In this document: piece by piece, positions 1 to 6,844 of the stretch
How positions within the stretch are numbered: position 1 is the first letter of the stretch
Layout of the letters: each line of letters begins with the position of its first letter
From: Agreia pratensis
GTDB lineage: Bacteria > Actinomycetota > Actinomycetes > Actinomycetales > Microbacteriaceae
DNA: 64,000 nucleotides
Assembly: GCF_900177685.1 (NCBI RefSeq)
Contig: NZ_FXAY01000001.1
Coordinates: forward strand, 806,001 to 870,000
Reading direction: 5' to 3'
Made by a program: the position numbers and the translations under genes
Notes under the pieces: generated by a model
Told to the model about the DNA's origin: nothing
What the model saw: the letters and a program-made list of their open reading frames with translations, nothing else
Database searches by the model: none

Positions 1-540
1 TCGAACCACACTCGGGGCTCGCTGAGTTGGTTGCAGTTCATCCGTCGGGCGAAGGCACCTGAGCTGCCGGTCGTGCTGCTGGAAGACACCGCCGCCCTCC
101 TGGGACTCGTCTTCGCGTTTGCCGGAGTCGGCCTGACCGTGCTCACCGGCAACGGCGTGTGGGACGGCATCGGAACCGTCTTCATCGGAGCCCTACTCGT
201 GCTCGTCGCCGTAATCCTGGGCATCGAGACGAAGAGCCTGCTGGTCGGAGAGGGGGCCACCGACGAAGACCTCGTGAAGATCGAGAACGCCATCACGTCG
301 AGCCCGGAGGTCGAGCACCTCGTGCACCTGAAGACCATGTATCTGGGCCCAGAGGAGATGCTCGTCGGCGCCAAGATCACGCTGCCCGCGGCGACCACGC
401 TCACCGATATCGCGTTGGCCATCAATGCTGTCGAGGCGCGCATCCGTGAGGCCGTGCCGATCGCCCGGGTGATCTACCTCGAGCCCGACGTCTACGCGCC
501 GAGCGTCGCCGACGCCACCGGCTCTGCGCCGGTCGAGTAG
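1..540 (+). CDS. Cation diffusion facilitator (CDF) family efflux protein, C-terminal part
   Basis: The reading frame is open from the first base, so the gene begins outside the window and only its last 179 codons are present. The visible part carries two hydrophobic segments around a loop, then a hydrophilic domain with the beta-alpha-beta pattern of the cytosolic zinc-transporter dimerisation domain. The stretch FIRRAKAPELPVVLLED followed by a membrane helix is typical of CDF transporters, which export Zn2+, Fe2+, Co2+ or Mn2+ against protons. The metal cannot be told from this end of the protein. The last codons and the stop lie inside the first copy of the REP-like repeat that follows. 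Confidence 0.85.
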   Translation, partial: SNHTRGSLSWLQFIRRAKAPELPVVLLEDTAALLGLVFAFAGVGLTVLTGNGVWDGIGTVFIGALLVLVAVILGIETKSLLVGEGATDEDLVKIENAITSSPEVEHLVHLKTMYLGPEEMLVGAKITLPAATTLTDIALAINAVEARIREAVPIARVIYLEPDVYAPSVADATGSAPVE

Positions 541-618
541 GCCGCCCGCGGCACCCGTGCGCCGGTCGAGTAGGCCGCCCGCGGCACCCCTGCGCTGATC
601 GAGTAGGCCGCCCGCGGC
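525..618 (+). repeat. Tandem 33-bp repeat, about 2.8 copies, overlapping the upstream stop codon
   Basis: Units start at 525, 558 and 591, each with the core GTCGAGTAGGCCGCC or GATCGAGTAGGCCGCC. The GAG TAG of the first unit is the last codon and stop of the CDF gene. The same GATCGAGTAG core recurs near 32.1 kb, so this is one repeat family. Confidence 0.85.
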
Positions 619-651
619 CGTATCGAGATCCGTCGCGGCGATCTCGATACG
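619..651. repeat. REP-like hairpin (12-bp arms CGTATCGAGATC)
   Basis: CGTATCGAGATC at 619-630 is matched by its perfect inverse at 640-651 around a 9-nt loop. It sits between a convergent gene pair (CDF gene forward, tadA reverse), where a bidirectional transcription-end signal would be expected. The same arm sequence forms the hairpin at 32275-32309. Confidence 0.85.
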
Positions 652-713
652 CCGGCTCCTTCGTCGCGCGACTACTCGATCAGCGGAGAGCCATGGGCGC
701 GACTACTCGTTCA
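652..713 (-). repeat. Inverted copies of the GATCGAGTAG repeat, reaching the tadA stop
   Basis: Read on the minus strand, 652-685 matches the 40-bp unit found at 32.1 kb (core GATCGAGTAG, then CGCGACGAAGGAGCC). A second degenerate copy (AACGAGTAGTCGCGCC) overlaps the stop codon of tadA. The repeats therefore sit on both sides of the central hairpin in opposite orientation. Confidence 0.7.
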
Positions 714-1193
714 GCGGTGGCGGAAGAAGGTCGTCAGGGCGGCGGCGCAGGCGTCGGCCTCGACTCCCGCCCAGACCTCGACCCGGTGGTTCAGCCGCAC
801 ATCGCGCAGAACGTCGTAGACCGAGCCGACAGCGCCCGCCTTCTCGTCCCACGCGCCGAACACGACCGTCGGAACGCGCGCGCCGAGGATCGCGCCGGCG
901 CACATCACGCACGGTTCGAGCGTGACGATCAGCGTGCACCCCTCGAGACGCCAGTCCCCCGTCGCCGCTGACGCTTCGCGCAGTGCCAGCACCTCGGCGT
1001 GGGCGGTGGGGTCGTGCAGCAACTCGCGCTCGTTGCGGCCGTGGCCGATGACCCGGCCGGAGGCATCCAGAACCATCGCCGCCACGGGCACGTCGCCCGA
1101 CGCCTCGGCGAGCCGGGCATCTTCGAGAAGCTCGCGCATCCGCTCGCCGTAGGCGGCAGGCCAGGGATGCGCGGGGTGCGATCGATCGGACAT
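711..1193 (-). CDS. tadA: tRNA adenosine(34) deaminase TadA
   Basis: 160 residues. The zinc-dependent cytidine/deoxycytidylate deaminase motifs are clear: HAE at residues 65-67, with the proton-shuttling Glu, and PCVMC at 94-98. TadA converts A34 to inosine in tRNA-Arg(ACG), and that tRNA gene lies in this window at about 36.9 kb. The start at MSDRSH is preferred over an upstream start (1268) because that would run into the divergent upp gene. A yeast-type cytosine deaminase is the main alternative, but length, motifs and upp neighbourhood are usual for tadA in Actinobacteria. Confidence 0.9.
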   Translation of the reverse strand: MSDRSHPAHPWPAAYGERMRELLEDARLAEASGDVPVAAMVLDASGRVIGHGRNERELLHDPTAHAEVLALREASAATGDWRLEGCTLIVTLEPCVMCAGAILGARVPTVVFGAWDEKAGAVGSVYDVLRDVRLNHRVEVWAGVEADACAAALTTFFRHR

Positions 1194-1229
1194 TCCGCCA
1201 GGCCCCTTCCGCTCCAGTAGATTGAGCCT

Positions 1230-1862
1230 ATGCGAGTACACGTTGCCGACCACCCGCTCATCACGCACAAGCTCACCGTGCTGCGAGAGAAGTCGACGCC
1301 GTCACCGACGTTCCGTGCACTCACTGAGGAACTCGTGACGCTGCTCGCCTACGAGGCCACGCGCGAGGTGCGCACCGAGGTCGTAACCATTCAGACGCCG
1401 GTCGCCGAGACCCAGGGGCTCGCCATCTCGGAGCCTCGCCCTCTGATCGTTCCCATTCTTCGTGCGGGGCTCGGCATGCTCGAGGGCATGATGAAGCTCG
1501 TTCCGAGCGCCGAGGTCGGCTTTCTCGGCATGGTGCGCGACGAGGAGACGTTCGAGCCGACGACCTACGCCGAACGCCTGCCCGACGATCTGAGCGACCG
1601 CCAGTGCTTCGTGCTCGACCCGATGCTGGCCACCGGTGGGTCGCTGAGCGCGGCGATCGAGTTCCTCTTCGACCGCGGAGCCGTCGATGTCACGGCGATC
1701 TGCCTTCTCGGTGCCCCCGAGGGCGTCGCTGCCCTCGAGAAGGCCGTCGAGGGCCGCGAAGTGCACCTCGTCCTCGGAGCGCTCGACGAGCGACTCAACG
1801 AGAAGGGCTACATCGTTCCGGGCCTCGGAGATGCCGGCGACCGCCTCTACGGCCTCGTCTGA
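1230..1862 (+). CDS. upp: Uracil phosphoribosyltransferase
   Basis: 210 residues, the normal length. The enzyme makes UMP from uracil and PRPP in pyrimidine salvage. The PRPP-binding loop DPMLATGGS is at residues 130-138 and the family segment [15 protein letters not shown] at about 69-83. It is divergent from tadA with only 36 bp between the two starts, so the promoters must overlap. This tadA-upp pairing is common in Actinobacteria. Confidence 0.97.
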   Translation: MRVHVADHPLITHKLTVLREKSTPSPTFRALTEELVTLLAYEATREVRTEVVTIQTPVAETQGLAISEPRPLIVPILRAGLGMLEGMMKLVPSAEVGFLGMVRDEETFEPTTYAERLPDDLSDRQCFVLDPMLATGGSLSAAIEFLFDRGAVDVTAICLLGAPEGVAALEKAVEGREVHLVLGALDERLNEKGYIVPGLGDAGDRLYGLV

Positions 1863-1904
1863 GACGACGCGAGGTCACGATCGAGCTCGCGAACAAGAAA
1901 TAAC

Positions 1905-1935
1905 TTGACATGCGGAGTCATATTCCGCTTAGCTT
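1905..1935 (+). promoter_or_regulatory. Probable promoter of a leaderless leader ORF
   Basis: TTGACA at 1905-1910 and TAGCTT at 1930-1935 are 19 bp apart. Counting six bases past the -10 puts transcription start on the A of the ATG at 1942. That would give a leaderless mRNA, a common arrangement in Actinobacteria. The spacing is slightly longer than the optimum of 17-18 bp. Confidence 0.5.
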
Positions 1936-1941
1936 TCGTTC

Positions 1942-2043
1942 ATGACTGACAACGCGCTCGCCCTTACCTCCTTTGAGGCACTGGGGACTGCTGGCATGAT
2001 GATGCCCAGCAGCGCTGTCATGTGTTGCCGAATGTGTGCCTAA
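1942..2043 (+). CDS. Putative 33-residue leader peptide with Cys-rich C-terminus
   Basis: A 33-codon ORF begins at the predicted transcription start and ends about 220 bp before the winged-helix regulator gene. The peptide starts MTDNALALTSFEALG, has three Met in a row, and ends MCCRMCA, so three Cys codons are packed into its last six codons. No signal peptide or membrane helix is visible. Known actinobacterial Cys-rich upstream ORFs work as cysteine-responsive attenuators by stalling ribosomes at Cys codons. The position, size and downstream hairpins fit that model, but the link to cysteine is inference. It could also be a chance ORF. Confidence 0.55.
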   Translation: MTDNALALTSFEALGTAGMMMPSSAVMCCRMCA

Positions 2044-2094
2044 TCAGACACTGCGCCTGACAATCAGGTTCGCTCGGTTCTGAGGTCTGCTTCT

Positions 2095-2147
2095 CTCTTT
2101 AACGAAAGAGGCCTCCGTTCCCCCGCCTGGTTCTGACTCTCAGAACC
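2095..2147 (+). promoter_or_regulatory. Two hairpins in the leader between the small ORF and the regulator gene
   Basis: CTCTTT/AAAGAG (2095-2110, 4-nt loop) is followed by a perfect 8-bp hairpin, GGTTCTGA/TCAGAACC, with a 3-nt loop at 2129-2147. Further copies of GGTTC and GGTTCTGA upstream (about 2067-2083) could pair alternatively with TCAGAACC. Such mutually exclusive pairings are what an attenuator needs. No long U-run follows, so if this is an attenuator it would act on translation or through Rho. Confidence 0.4.
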
Positions 2148-2260
2148 ACTCGCGGTCTCCGGCTGTAACGCCGCACCATTCGCACAACCCGCCCTGGGGC
2201 ATCCGCTTCGTCGCCGTATCCGGCCGGAGCCCACGGGCACCTCATCGAAGGATTTCTCCC

Positions 2261-2965
2261 ATGTCTCTTGCACACCTCGACACCCGCCCCGCCGCCGTCA
2301 CCCCGATCACCCGCTCAGAGCAGCTCGCCCCTGAGGCGCCCTCGACTCACCTGCGTGCCGTGCCCACCGGCACCGAGGCTCGCGGCTTCGTTCTCTACGT
2401 GGGAATCGACGAAGACAAGGCCGCCGCCGACGGTACCGACCTATCAGAGATCGTCGCCCAGCTGCGAGCTCTCGCCGCCCAGCTGTCGCCGTCATCAGAG
2501 ACCTACGCCGCCGTCGCCCTGGCCCCGCGCGGCGCCGGTGGACGCGACGTCGACGTGGTGCGCCTCGCACTGCAGGATCCCGCAGCACTCGCCAAGCACC
2601 GCCACACCCCCGAAGACGAAGACCGCGCTCGCGATGGCGTCGTCATCGACCTGTCACGCAAGCGTGTACTGCTCGACAACAACGCGGCGAACCTCACATA
2701 CAAGGAGTTCGAGCTGCTGCAGTACCTCGTGCTGCGCGAGGGAAAGACCATCGACCGCGCCGAACTCATCGCCTCGCTCTGGTCGGCCGACGACAGCGAT
2801 ATTCCGAACGAGCGCACGATCGACGTGCACGTGCGGCGCCTCCGCGCCAAGCTCGGCGACTACGAAGACATCGTGCGCACCGTCCGCGGCGCGGGCTACC
2901 GCTTCGATCGCCACGCCGACGTCTCGGTGCAGCACACTTCGACGCCCTCGCCCGACCTGTTCTAA
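2261..2965 (+). CDS. Winged-helix (OmpR/PhoB-type C-terminal) transcriptional regulator
   Basis: 234 residues. Residues 1-40 look disordered. Residues 42-115 form a small alpha/beta region that is not a canonical phospho-receiver. Residues 126-218 are a clear Trans_reg_C winged helix, with LTYKEFELLQYLV, RTIDVHVRRLRAKL and VRTVRGAGYRF. Without a receiver Asp pocket, phosphorylation control is unlikely. The start ATG at 2261 follows AAGGATTTCTCCC. The long leader with a small Cys-rich ORF suggests control at the RNA or translation level. The target genes are unknown; a role in sulfur metabolism would be a guess from the leader peptide only. Confidence 0.85.
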   Translation: MSLAHLDTRPAAVTPITRSEQLAPEAPSTHLRAVPTGTEARGFVLYVGIDEDKAAADGTDLSEIVAQLRALAAQLSPSSETYAAVALAPRGAGGRDVDVVRLALQDPAALAKHRHTPEDEDRARDGVVIDLSRKRVLLDNNAANLTYKEFELLQYLVLREGKTIDRAELIASLWSADDSDIPNERTIDVHVRRLRAKLGDYEDIVRTVRGAGYRFDRHADVSVQHTSTPSPDLF

Positions 2966-3028
2966 GCCGAGCCGCTCCTCGAAGACAAGGGCTGTCACAG
3001 ACCATCCGCCTCCCACTAGGTTGTGGTC

Positions 3029-4135
3029 ATGGGTGCAGAACTGACGCTGGGCGCAGAAGAAGAACTCCACCTCATCGACCTCGAGTCGTGGCGGTTGTCG
3101 GCCTCGGCTCCACAGCTTCTCCAGCAGCTCGACGCGGCGAGCTACGGCGCCGAACTTCAGCGCACAACCGTCGAGACGAACACCGGGGTGGTGCAGACGT
3201 TGGCGGGGCTCCGGGCAGAGCTCGTGCGTCTTCGCCGAGGGGTGATGGATGTCGCCCGTCCGCTGGGCGTGGGCATCGCGGCCGCCGGCACGGCGCCACG
3301 GTCGGAGATCTCCGACTTCGAACTCACCAGCTCACAGCGATTCGGTGCGATGCAAGAGAAGTATCGGCTGCTCGTCGACGAGCAATTGATCTGTGGATTC
3401 CAGGTTCACGTCGGTGTAGCCGACCGCGACCTCGCCGTGCAGCTCGCACAGCGGGTTGCCGATCGTCTCCCTGTTCTTCTCGCTCTGTCAGCCAGCTCGC
3501 CGTTCTGGAACGGCCACGACACCGGCTATGCGAGCGTGCGAAGCCTGGTCTGGCAGCGCTGGCCCAGTGCGGGAGCGACGGGCCCCCTCGCCTCCGCCGC
3601 CGAGTACGACGAACTCATCTCTGATCTGATCGATACCGGGGTGATCGCCGACAGCAAGATGGCGTACTTCGACGTACGCCCATCTGCCCACGTCCCCACC
3701 CTCGAACTGCGCGTCTGCGATGCGCTGCCCCTCGTCGACGACGCCGTGCTGATCGCGGGGCTCTTCCGCGCCGCCGTGCGGTCTGCGGAGATCGACATCG
3801 AGAGAGGGGTTCCTCTGCAGGCTCGGCGCGCACCCATTCATCGGGCGGCCCTGTGGCAGGCCTCCCGCACCGGGCTCTCAGCCGAGCTTCTCAGCGCGGG
3901 CCCGCACCCGCACCCGCTCGACGCGGCGGATGCCGTGCGCGGCTTGGTCGACGACCTCAGGCCCGCGCTCGACGAGTTCGGCGACTACGCGGTTGTGCGC
4001 GATCTGGCGGAGCAAGCGCTCGGCCGGGGCAACTCATCCGACCGCCAGCGCGCAGCATTCGCGAGTCAGCAGAGCCTCGACGACGTCATGCGACTGGTCG
4101 TCGGCGAGACGCAGTCGATCGGAGAAGGACCATGA
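3029..4135 (+). CDS. YbdK-type carboxylate-amine ligase (glutamate-cysteine ligase family 2)
   Basis: About 368 residues, normal for the family. Recognisable segments are GAEEELHLID at the N-terminus (metal and ATP site), TVETNTG, CGFQVHVGV and ASSPFWNG. YbdK proteins ligate glutamate to an amine such as cysteine, but many members have another, unknown substrate, so a glutathione or mycothiol role should not be assumed. Start choice: ATG at 3029 gives the conserved N-terminus; a GTG two codons earlier is possible, and neither has a strong ribosome site. Its stop overlaps the next start by 4 bp (ATGA), so the two genes are translationally coupled. Confidence 0.85.
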   Translation: MGAELTLGAEEELHLIDLESWRLSASAPQLLQQLDAASYGAELQRTTVETNTGVVQTLAGLRAELVRLRRGVMDVARPLGVGIAAAGTAPRSEISDFELTSSQRFGAMQEKYRLLVDEQLICGFQVHVGVADRDLAVQLAQRVADRLPVLLALSASSPFWNGHDTGYASVRSLVWQRWPSAGATGPLASAAEYDELISDLIDTGVIADSKMAYFDVRPSAHVPTLELRVCDALPLVDDAVLIAGLFRAAVRSAEIDIERGVPLQARRAPIHRAALWQASRTGLSAELLSAGPHPHPLDAADAVRGLVDDLRPALDEFGDYAVVRDLAEQALGRGNSSDRQRAAFASQQSLDDVMRLVVGETQSIGEGP

Positions 4136-4692
4136 CGGCGAACCCACGCCGTGCAATCGGCTTCACCACCGAACTCGTGACGGGCGCGGTAGCCCTTCGG
4201 AGCTGGACTGTCGCACTGCAGACGCCGCCCACCGAGTTCTATCCACGCTTCGGACCCCTGCCCGCGGTCGTGGGCGTACTAGGCCAGCCGTCGTCGTGGG
4301 ATGTCGTCGGCTACACGCGCACCCTCCAGCTGTCTGACGGCGGCACCGTCGTCGAGACGATCACGCACAGCGAGCCGGGCGTGTTCTTCGCCTACGACCT
4401 GAGCCGATTCACGGGCATCCTCGGTCGGCTCGTGAGCGGAGGACGCGCGGAATGGACTTTCACCCCGGCAGGCCCAGGTGGCTCTGATGACTCGGGCGGC
4501 CCTGGAGGCTCGAGCCCCCACTCCGATTCGGCGACCACGAACATCCGGTGGCAGTACCGGTTCTATCCCCTGCCGGGCCGCGCATTCATCGTTCGCGCCA
4601 TCGTGGGTCTGTTCTGGGCACCGTACATGCGTCGGGTGCTCAGCGCGATCGTGGAGACGGTCGAGGCGCGAGGAAGCAGGCCGAGCGACTGA
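4132..4692 (+). CDS. SRPBCC (START-like) domain protein
   Basis: 186 residues. The pattern fits the SRPBCC fold that binds hydrophobic ligands: an N-terminal beta strand, hydrophobic strands ending in TFTPAG, a Gly/Ser-rich loop at roughly 112-130 and a C-terminal helix with FWAPYMRRVLSAIVETVE. The Gly/Ser loop is an unusual insertion. The ATG overlaps the stop of the YbdK gene and is preceded by GGAGAAGG, so the two are co-expressed. The function is not known. Confidence 0.7.
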   Translation: MTANPRRAIGFTTELVTGAVALRSWTVALQTPPTEFYPRFGPLPAVVGVLGQPSSWDVVGYTRTLQLSDGGTVVETITHSEPGVFFAYDLSRFTGILGRLVSGGRAEWTFTPAGPGGSDDSGGPGGSSPHSDSATTNIRWQYRFYPLPGRAFIVRAIVGLFWAPYMRRVLSAIVETVEARGSRPSD

Positions 4693-4728
4693 GTCGGTCC
4701 GGGCCGGGTCGCCACGGCGACGAGACCG

Positions 4729-5223
4729 TTACTCGGGCGGGGCCTCCACGCAGGGGCCGGATGCGGAGAGCACCACGACCGGCCCGCCCTGCGGCGCGGT
4801 GCTGAACTCTCCCAGTCGCAGGTAGTACCCGTCGGCCGACACCATAGAGACTGCCGTGGTGGCTTCTGAAGATCCGTCGGCCGCCACCTTCTTCTGAATC
4901 TTCCACCCTTGGCGCTGCTCGAAGCTCGCGGCCGCCTGGTCGAGCCATTCCGCACGGTCGAAGTCGGCGGCGACCACGATCGTGCGGGTTCCTCCGAACT
5001 GCGCCGCATCATCGCCACAGGCTATGCGCACCTCGTCGTCGCTCGAGCTGAGCACGGCCGCCGACGACAGCGTCTCCTGCACTTCGTCACGAAGAGACAG
5101 CGCCGCCGCACGCGAGCCGTCATAACTCAGGCCTGTCGATCCCGGATCGTTCACCACACCACATCCTGTCATTGTCACGACGACCGCGGCGGTCGCCAGC
5201 ATCGCTTTGATTCCGGACCTCAT
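4729..5223 (-). CDS. Small lipoprotein coupled to the DUF1023 hydrolase gene
   Basis: 164 residues. A signal peptide ends in a lipobox with the lipidated Cys at residue 21 (MTGC). The rest is a soluble extracytoplasmic domain with acidic patches and a C-terminal Cys (SGPC) that may pair with the Cys in RIACGDD. I do not recognise the family. The ATG overlaps the stop of the upstream WXG100/DUF1023 gene by 4 bp, so the two proteins are made together. A tethered partner or immunity-like role is possible but unproven. Confidence 0.75.
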   Translation of the reverse strand: MRSGIKAMLATAAVVVTMTGCGVVNDPGSTGLSYDGSRAAALSLRDEVQETLSSAAVLSSSDDEVRIACGDDAAQFGGTRTIVVAADFDRAEWLDQAAASFEQRQGWKIQKKVAADGSSEATTAVSMVSADGYYLRLGEFSTAPQGGPVVVLSASGPCVEAPPE

Positions 5224-6734
5224 GATCCGGCGGGCTTGTTTCCACTCAGCAGGTCGATCAGCCCATCTTTGACCTCGTGGCTCGTGTTCGTCGAAGCGAT
5301 GAGGCTGTGATTGTCTATGGACTGCTTGAGCAGCGGGTCGAACAGAGTCGGCGTCTTCCACCCGATACCCGGATCGAGCACAGAGAAGCCGTTCTCTTCG
5401 CTCGGCGTGAGGGGGAAGCCCGCCCTCTCGAAGCTCAGCGTGACCGATGGATCGAGGATCGACCCGCCGAACTCGATGTCCGACGGGAGGAGTCCGTTGA
5501 CTCCTCGAGCGGCGAGGATGGCATCGCCGCCAGTCGTGTAGTCGTAGTAGCCGGTGCCCTGCTGCGGCTCCCAGCCCCCGGCCATTCCGATGCCCGACAA
5601 CGACACCACATTCGTGTAGTGCGCGCCAGCCGACTCACTGGCCGTGAGAATCGCTAGTCCCGCAGAATGACCGACCGCGGTGTTCGGCATCGACTCGAAT
5701 CCCGACGCTTCGAGCCCGGATTGGAACTGCGCCTGTGTCACGCCGAGGTCGTGGGCGAGCGAGGTGTCCGACGGGGGGTGAGAGAGATCCCACTGCGGGT
5801 AGGTTCCGTCTTTCATCACAAACGCCACCGTACCCGGCACGGCCCCGGCCACGTAGTCGGGCAGACCTTGCACACCATGTGTGTAGAAGGAATTCATGTC
5901 GGTCGCGGTGCCCGGGATCCAGGTGAGCTGCTGAGTCGCCGTCTCGGGGTTGCCGATCATCTCGACGATGCGGTCGGCATCTCGGTCATAGGTGTAGAGC
6001 TGAACGTCGCCGTCGACGGCTTCCTGCAGGTACTTGTTCTCGTTCTTGAGATCTTTGAGTTCGTCGTTCAGGGCCTGGATGTCGCCCGGTCCCGTGATAG
6101 CACTGAGTGCATACCTCCACGGCTCTGCGAGCTTCTGCTCGATCTCTTTGATCCTGGTGTCGTTCTTCTCGATCTGATCGCCGGCGATGTTCGCGTTGGC
6201 GGCGACTCGATCGAGTGCGGGCACGCCGTCGAGGCCACCGACGAGTTCGGGAGCGTTCTTGATCAGGCGCGCCTGCTCGGCCGGGGTCAGAGACTCCCAC
6301 CAGTCGTGCGCCGCATCGGGGTCTTTACTGAACTTCTCGGCGAGATCGCGCAGCTCGTCGCTCGACAGATCTTCGAGGTCGTCGACGGACTTGCCGCCGA
6401 GATCGCCGGAGGTCGTGCCGTCGCTCGATCCCTTGCCGGTGCCGCCATTGCCTGCGCCGCCTCCGGTGTCGGAGCTCGTTGTCTGCTGCTCATCGGCGTT
6501 CTTGACGAGGATCGTCACGAGACCGTGAAGGCTACCGCTCGCGCGGGTGAGTCCCGGCTTGTACTGCGAATTCCAGTGAGAAGTGAACTCCGAGCCGTCG
6601 GGCCCGAGCCAGCGTGTGCTTGCGAGCGCGGCCGACAGCCCGTTCGTCGTGTCGTCGAGTTGACGGCTGGCCGTGTCGACGAGCTTCGCGAACGCGCGAA
6701 GCTCGTCGACGTCTGCGCCTACGAATCCGGCCAT
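5220..6734 (-). CDS. WXG100-like N-terminal domain fused to DUF1023 alpha/beta hydrolase
   Basis: 504 residues. Residues 1-95 are a helical hairpin of the WXG100 kind (turn near RWLGPDGSEF). A Gly/Ser/Thr linker follows at about 100-135, then a helical region, then an alpha/beta hydrolase with the nucleophile elbow GHSAG (Ser about 357) and plausible acid and base near GGDAIL (about 404) and DNHSL (about 476). This matches DUF1023 hydrolases in Actinobacteria, whose WXG100-like heads link them to type VII-like secretion. The start at MAGFVG is chosen over an upstream one because AAAGGAG sits 7 nt before it. The substrate is unknown. Confidence 0.85.
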   Translation of the reverse strand: MAGFVGADVDELRAFAKLVDTASRQLDDTTNGLSAALASTRWLGPDGSEFTSHWNSQYKPGLTRASGSLHGLVTILVKNADEQQTTSSDTGGGAGNGGTGKGSSDGTTSGDLGGKSVDDLEDLSSDELRDLAEKFSKDPDAAHDWWESLTPAEQARLIKNAPELVGGLDGVPALDRVAANANIAGDQIEKNDTRIKEIEQKLAEPWRYALSAITGPGDIQALNDELKDLKNENKYLQEAVDGDVQLYTYDRDADRIVEMIGNPETATQQLTWIPGTATDMNSFYTHGVQGLPDYVAGAVPGTVAFVMKDGTYPQWDLSHPPSDTSLAHDLGVTQAQFQSGLEASGFESMPNTAVGHSAGLAILTASESAGAHYTNVVSLSGIGMAGGWEPQQGTGYYDYTTGGDAILAARGVNGLLPSDIEFGGSILDPSVTLSFERAGFPLTPSEENGFSVLDPGIGWKTPTLFDPLLKQSIDNHSLIASTNTSHEVKDGLIDLLSGNKPAGS

Positions 6735-6798
6735 GAATCGACTCCTTTGTTCCCCCGTGGGCACTGATGCTCCACGTGACTCAGAGTAGGAGGCGGCG

Positions 6799-6840
6799 GG
6801 CCGGAAGGCCATGGGGACATGTCCCCATGGCCTTCCGGCC
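6799..6840. terminator. Perfect 42-bp palindrome downstream of the ABC transporter operon
   Basis: Bases 6799-6819 are the exact reverse complement of 6820-6840 (left arm begins GGCCGGAAGGCCATGG). It starts 4 bp past the end of the minus-strand importer operon and about 65 bp before the hydrolase start. A transcription terminator without a U-run is the simplest reading. As DNA it is also symmetrical enough to be a binding site or a cruciform. Confidence 0.75.
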
Positions 6841-6844
6841 TCGT

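Noticed and set aside
5667-6767. Long open frame on the plus strand opposite the WXG100/DUF1023 gene
   Set aside because: It is the antisense shadow of a well-supported gene in high-GC DNA; no ribosome site and no recognisable motifs.
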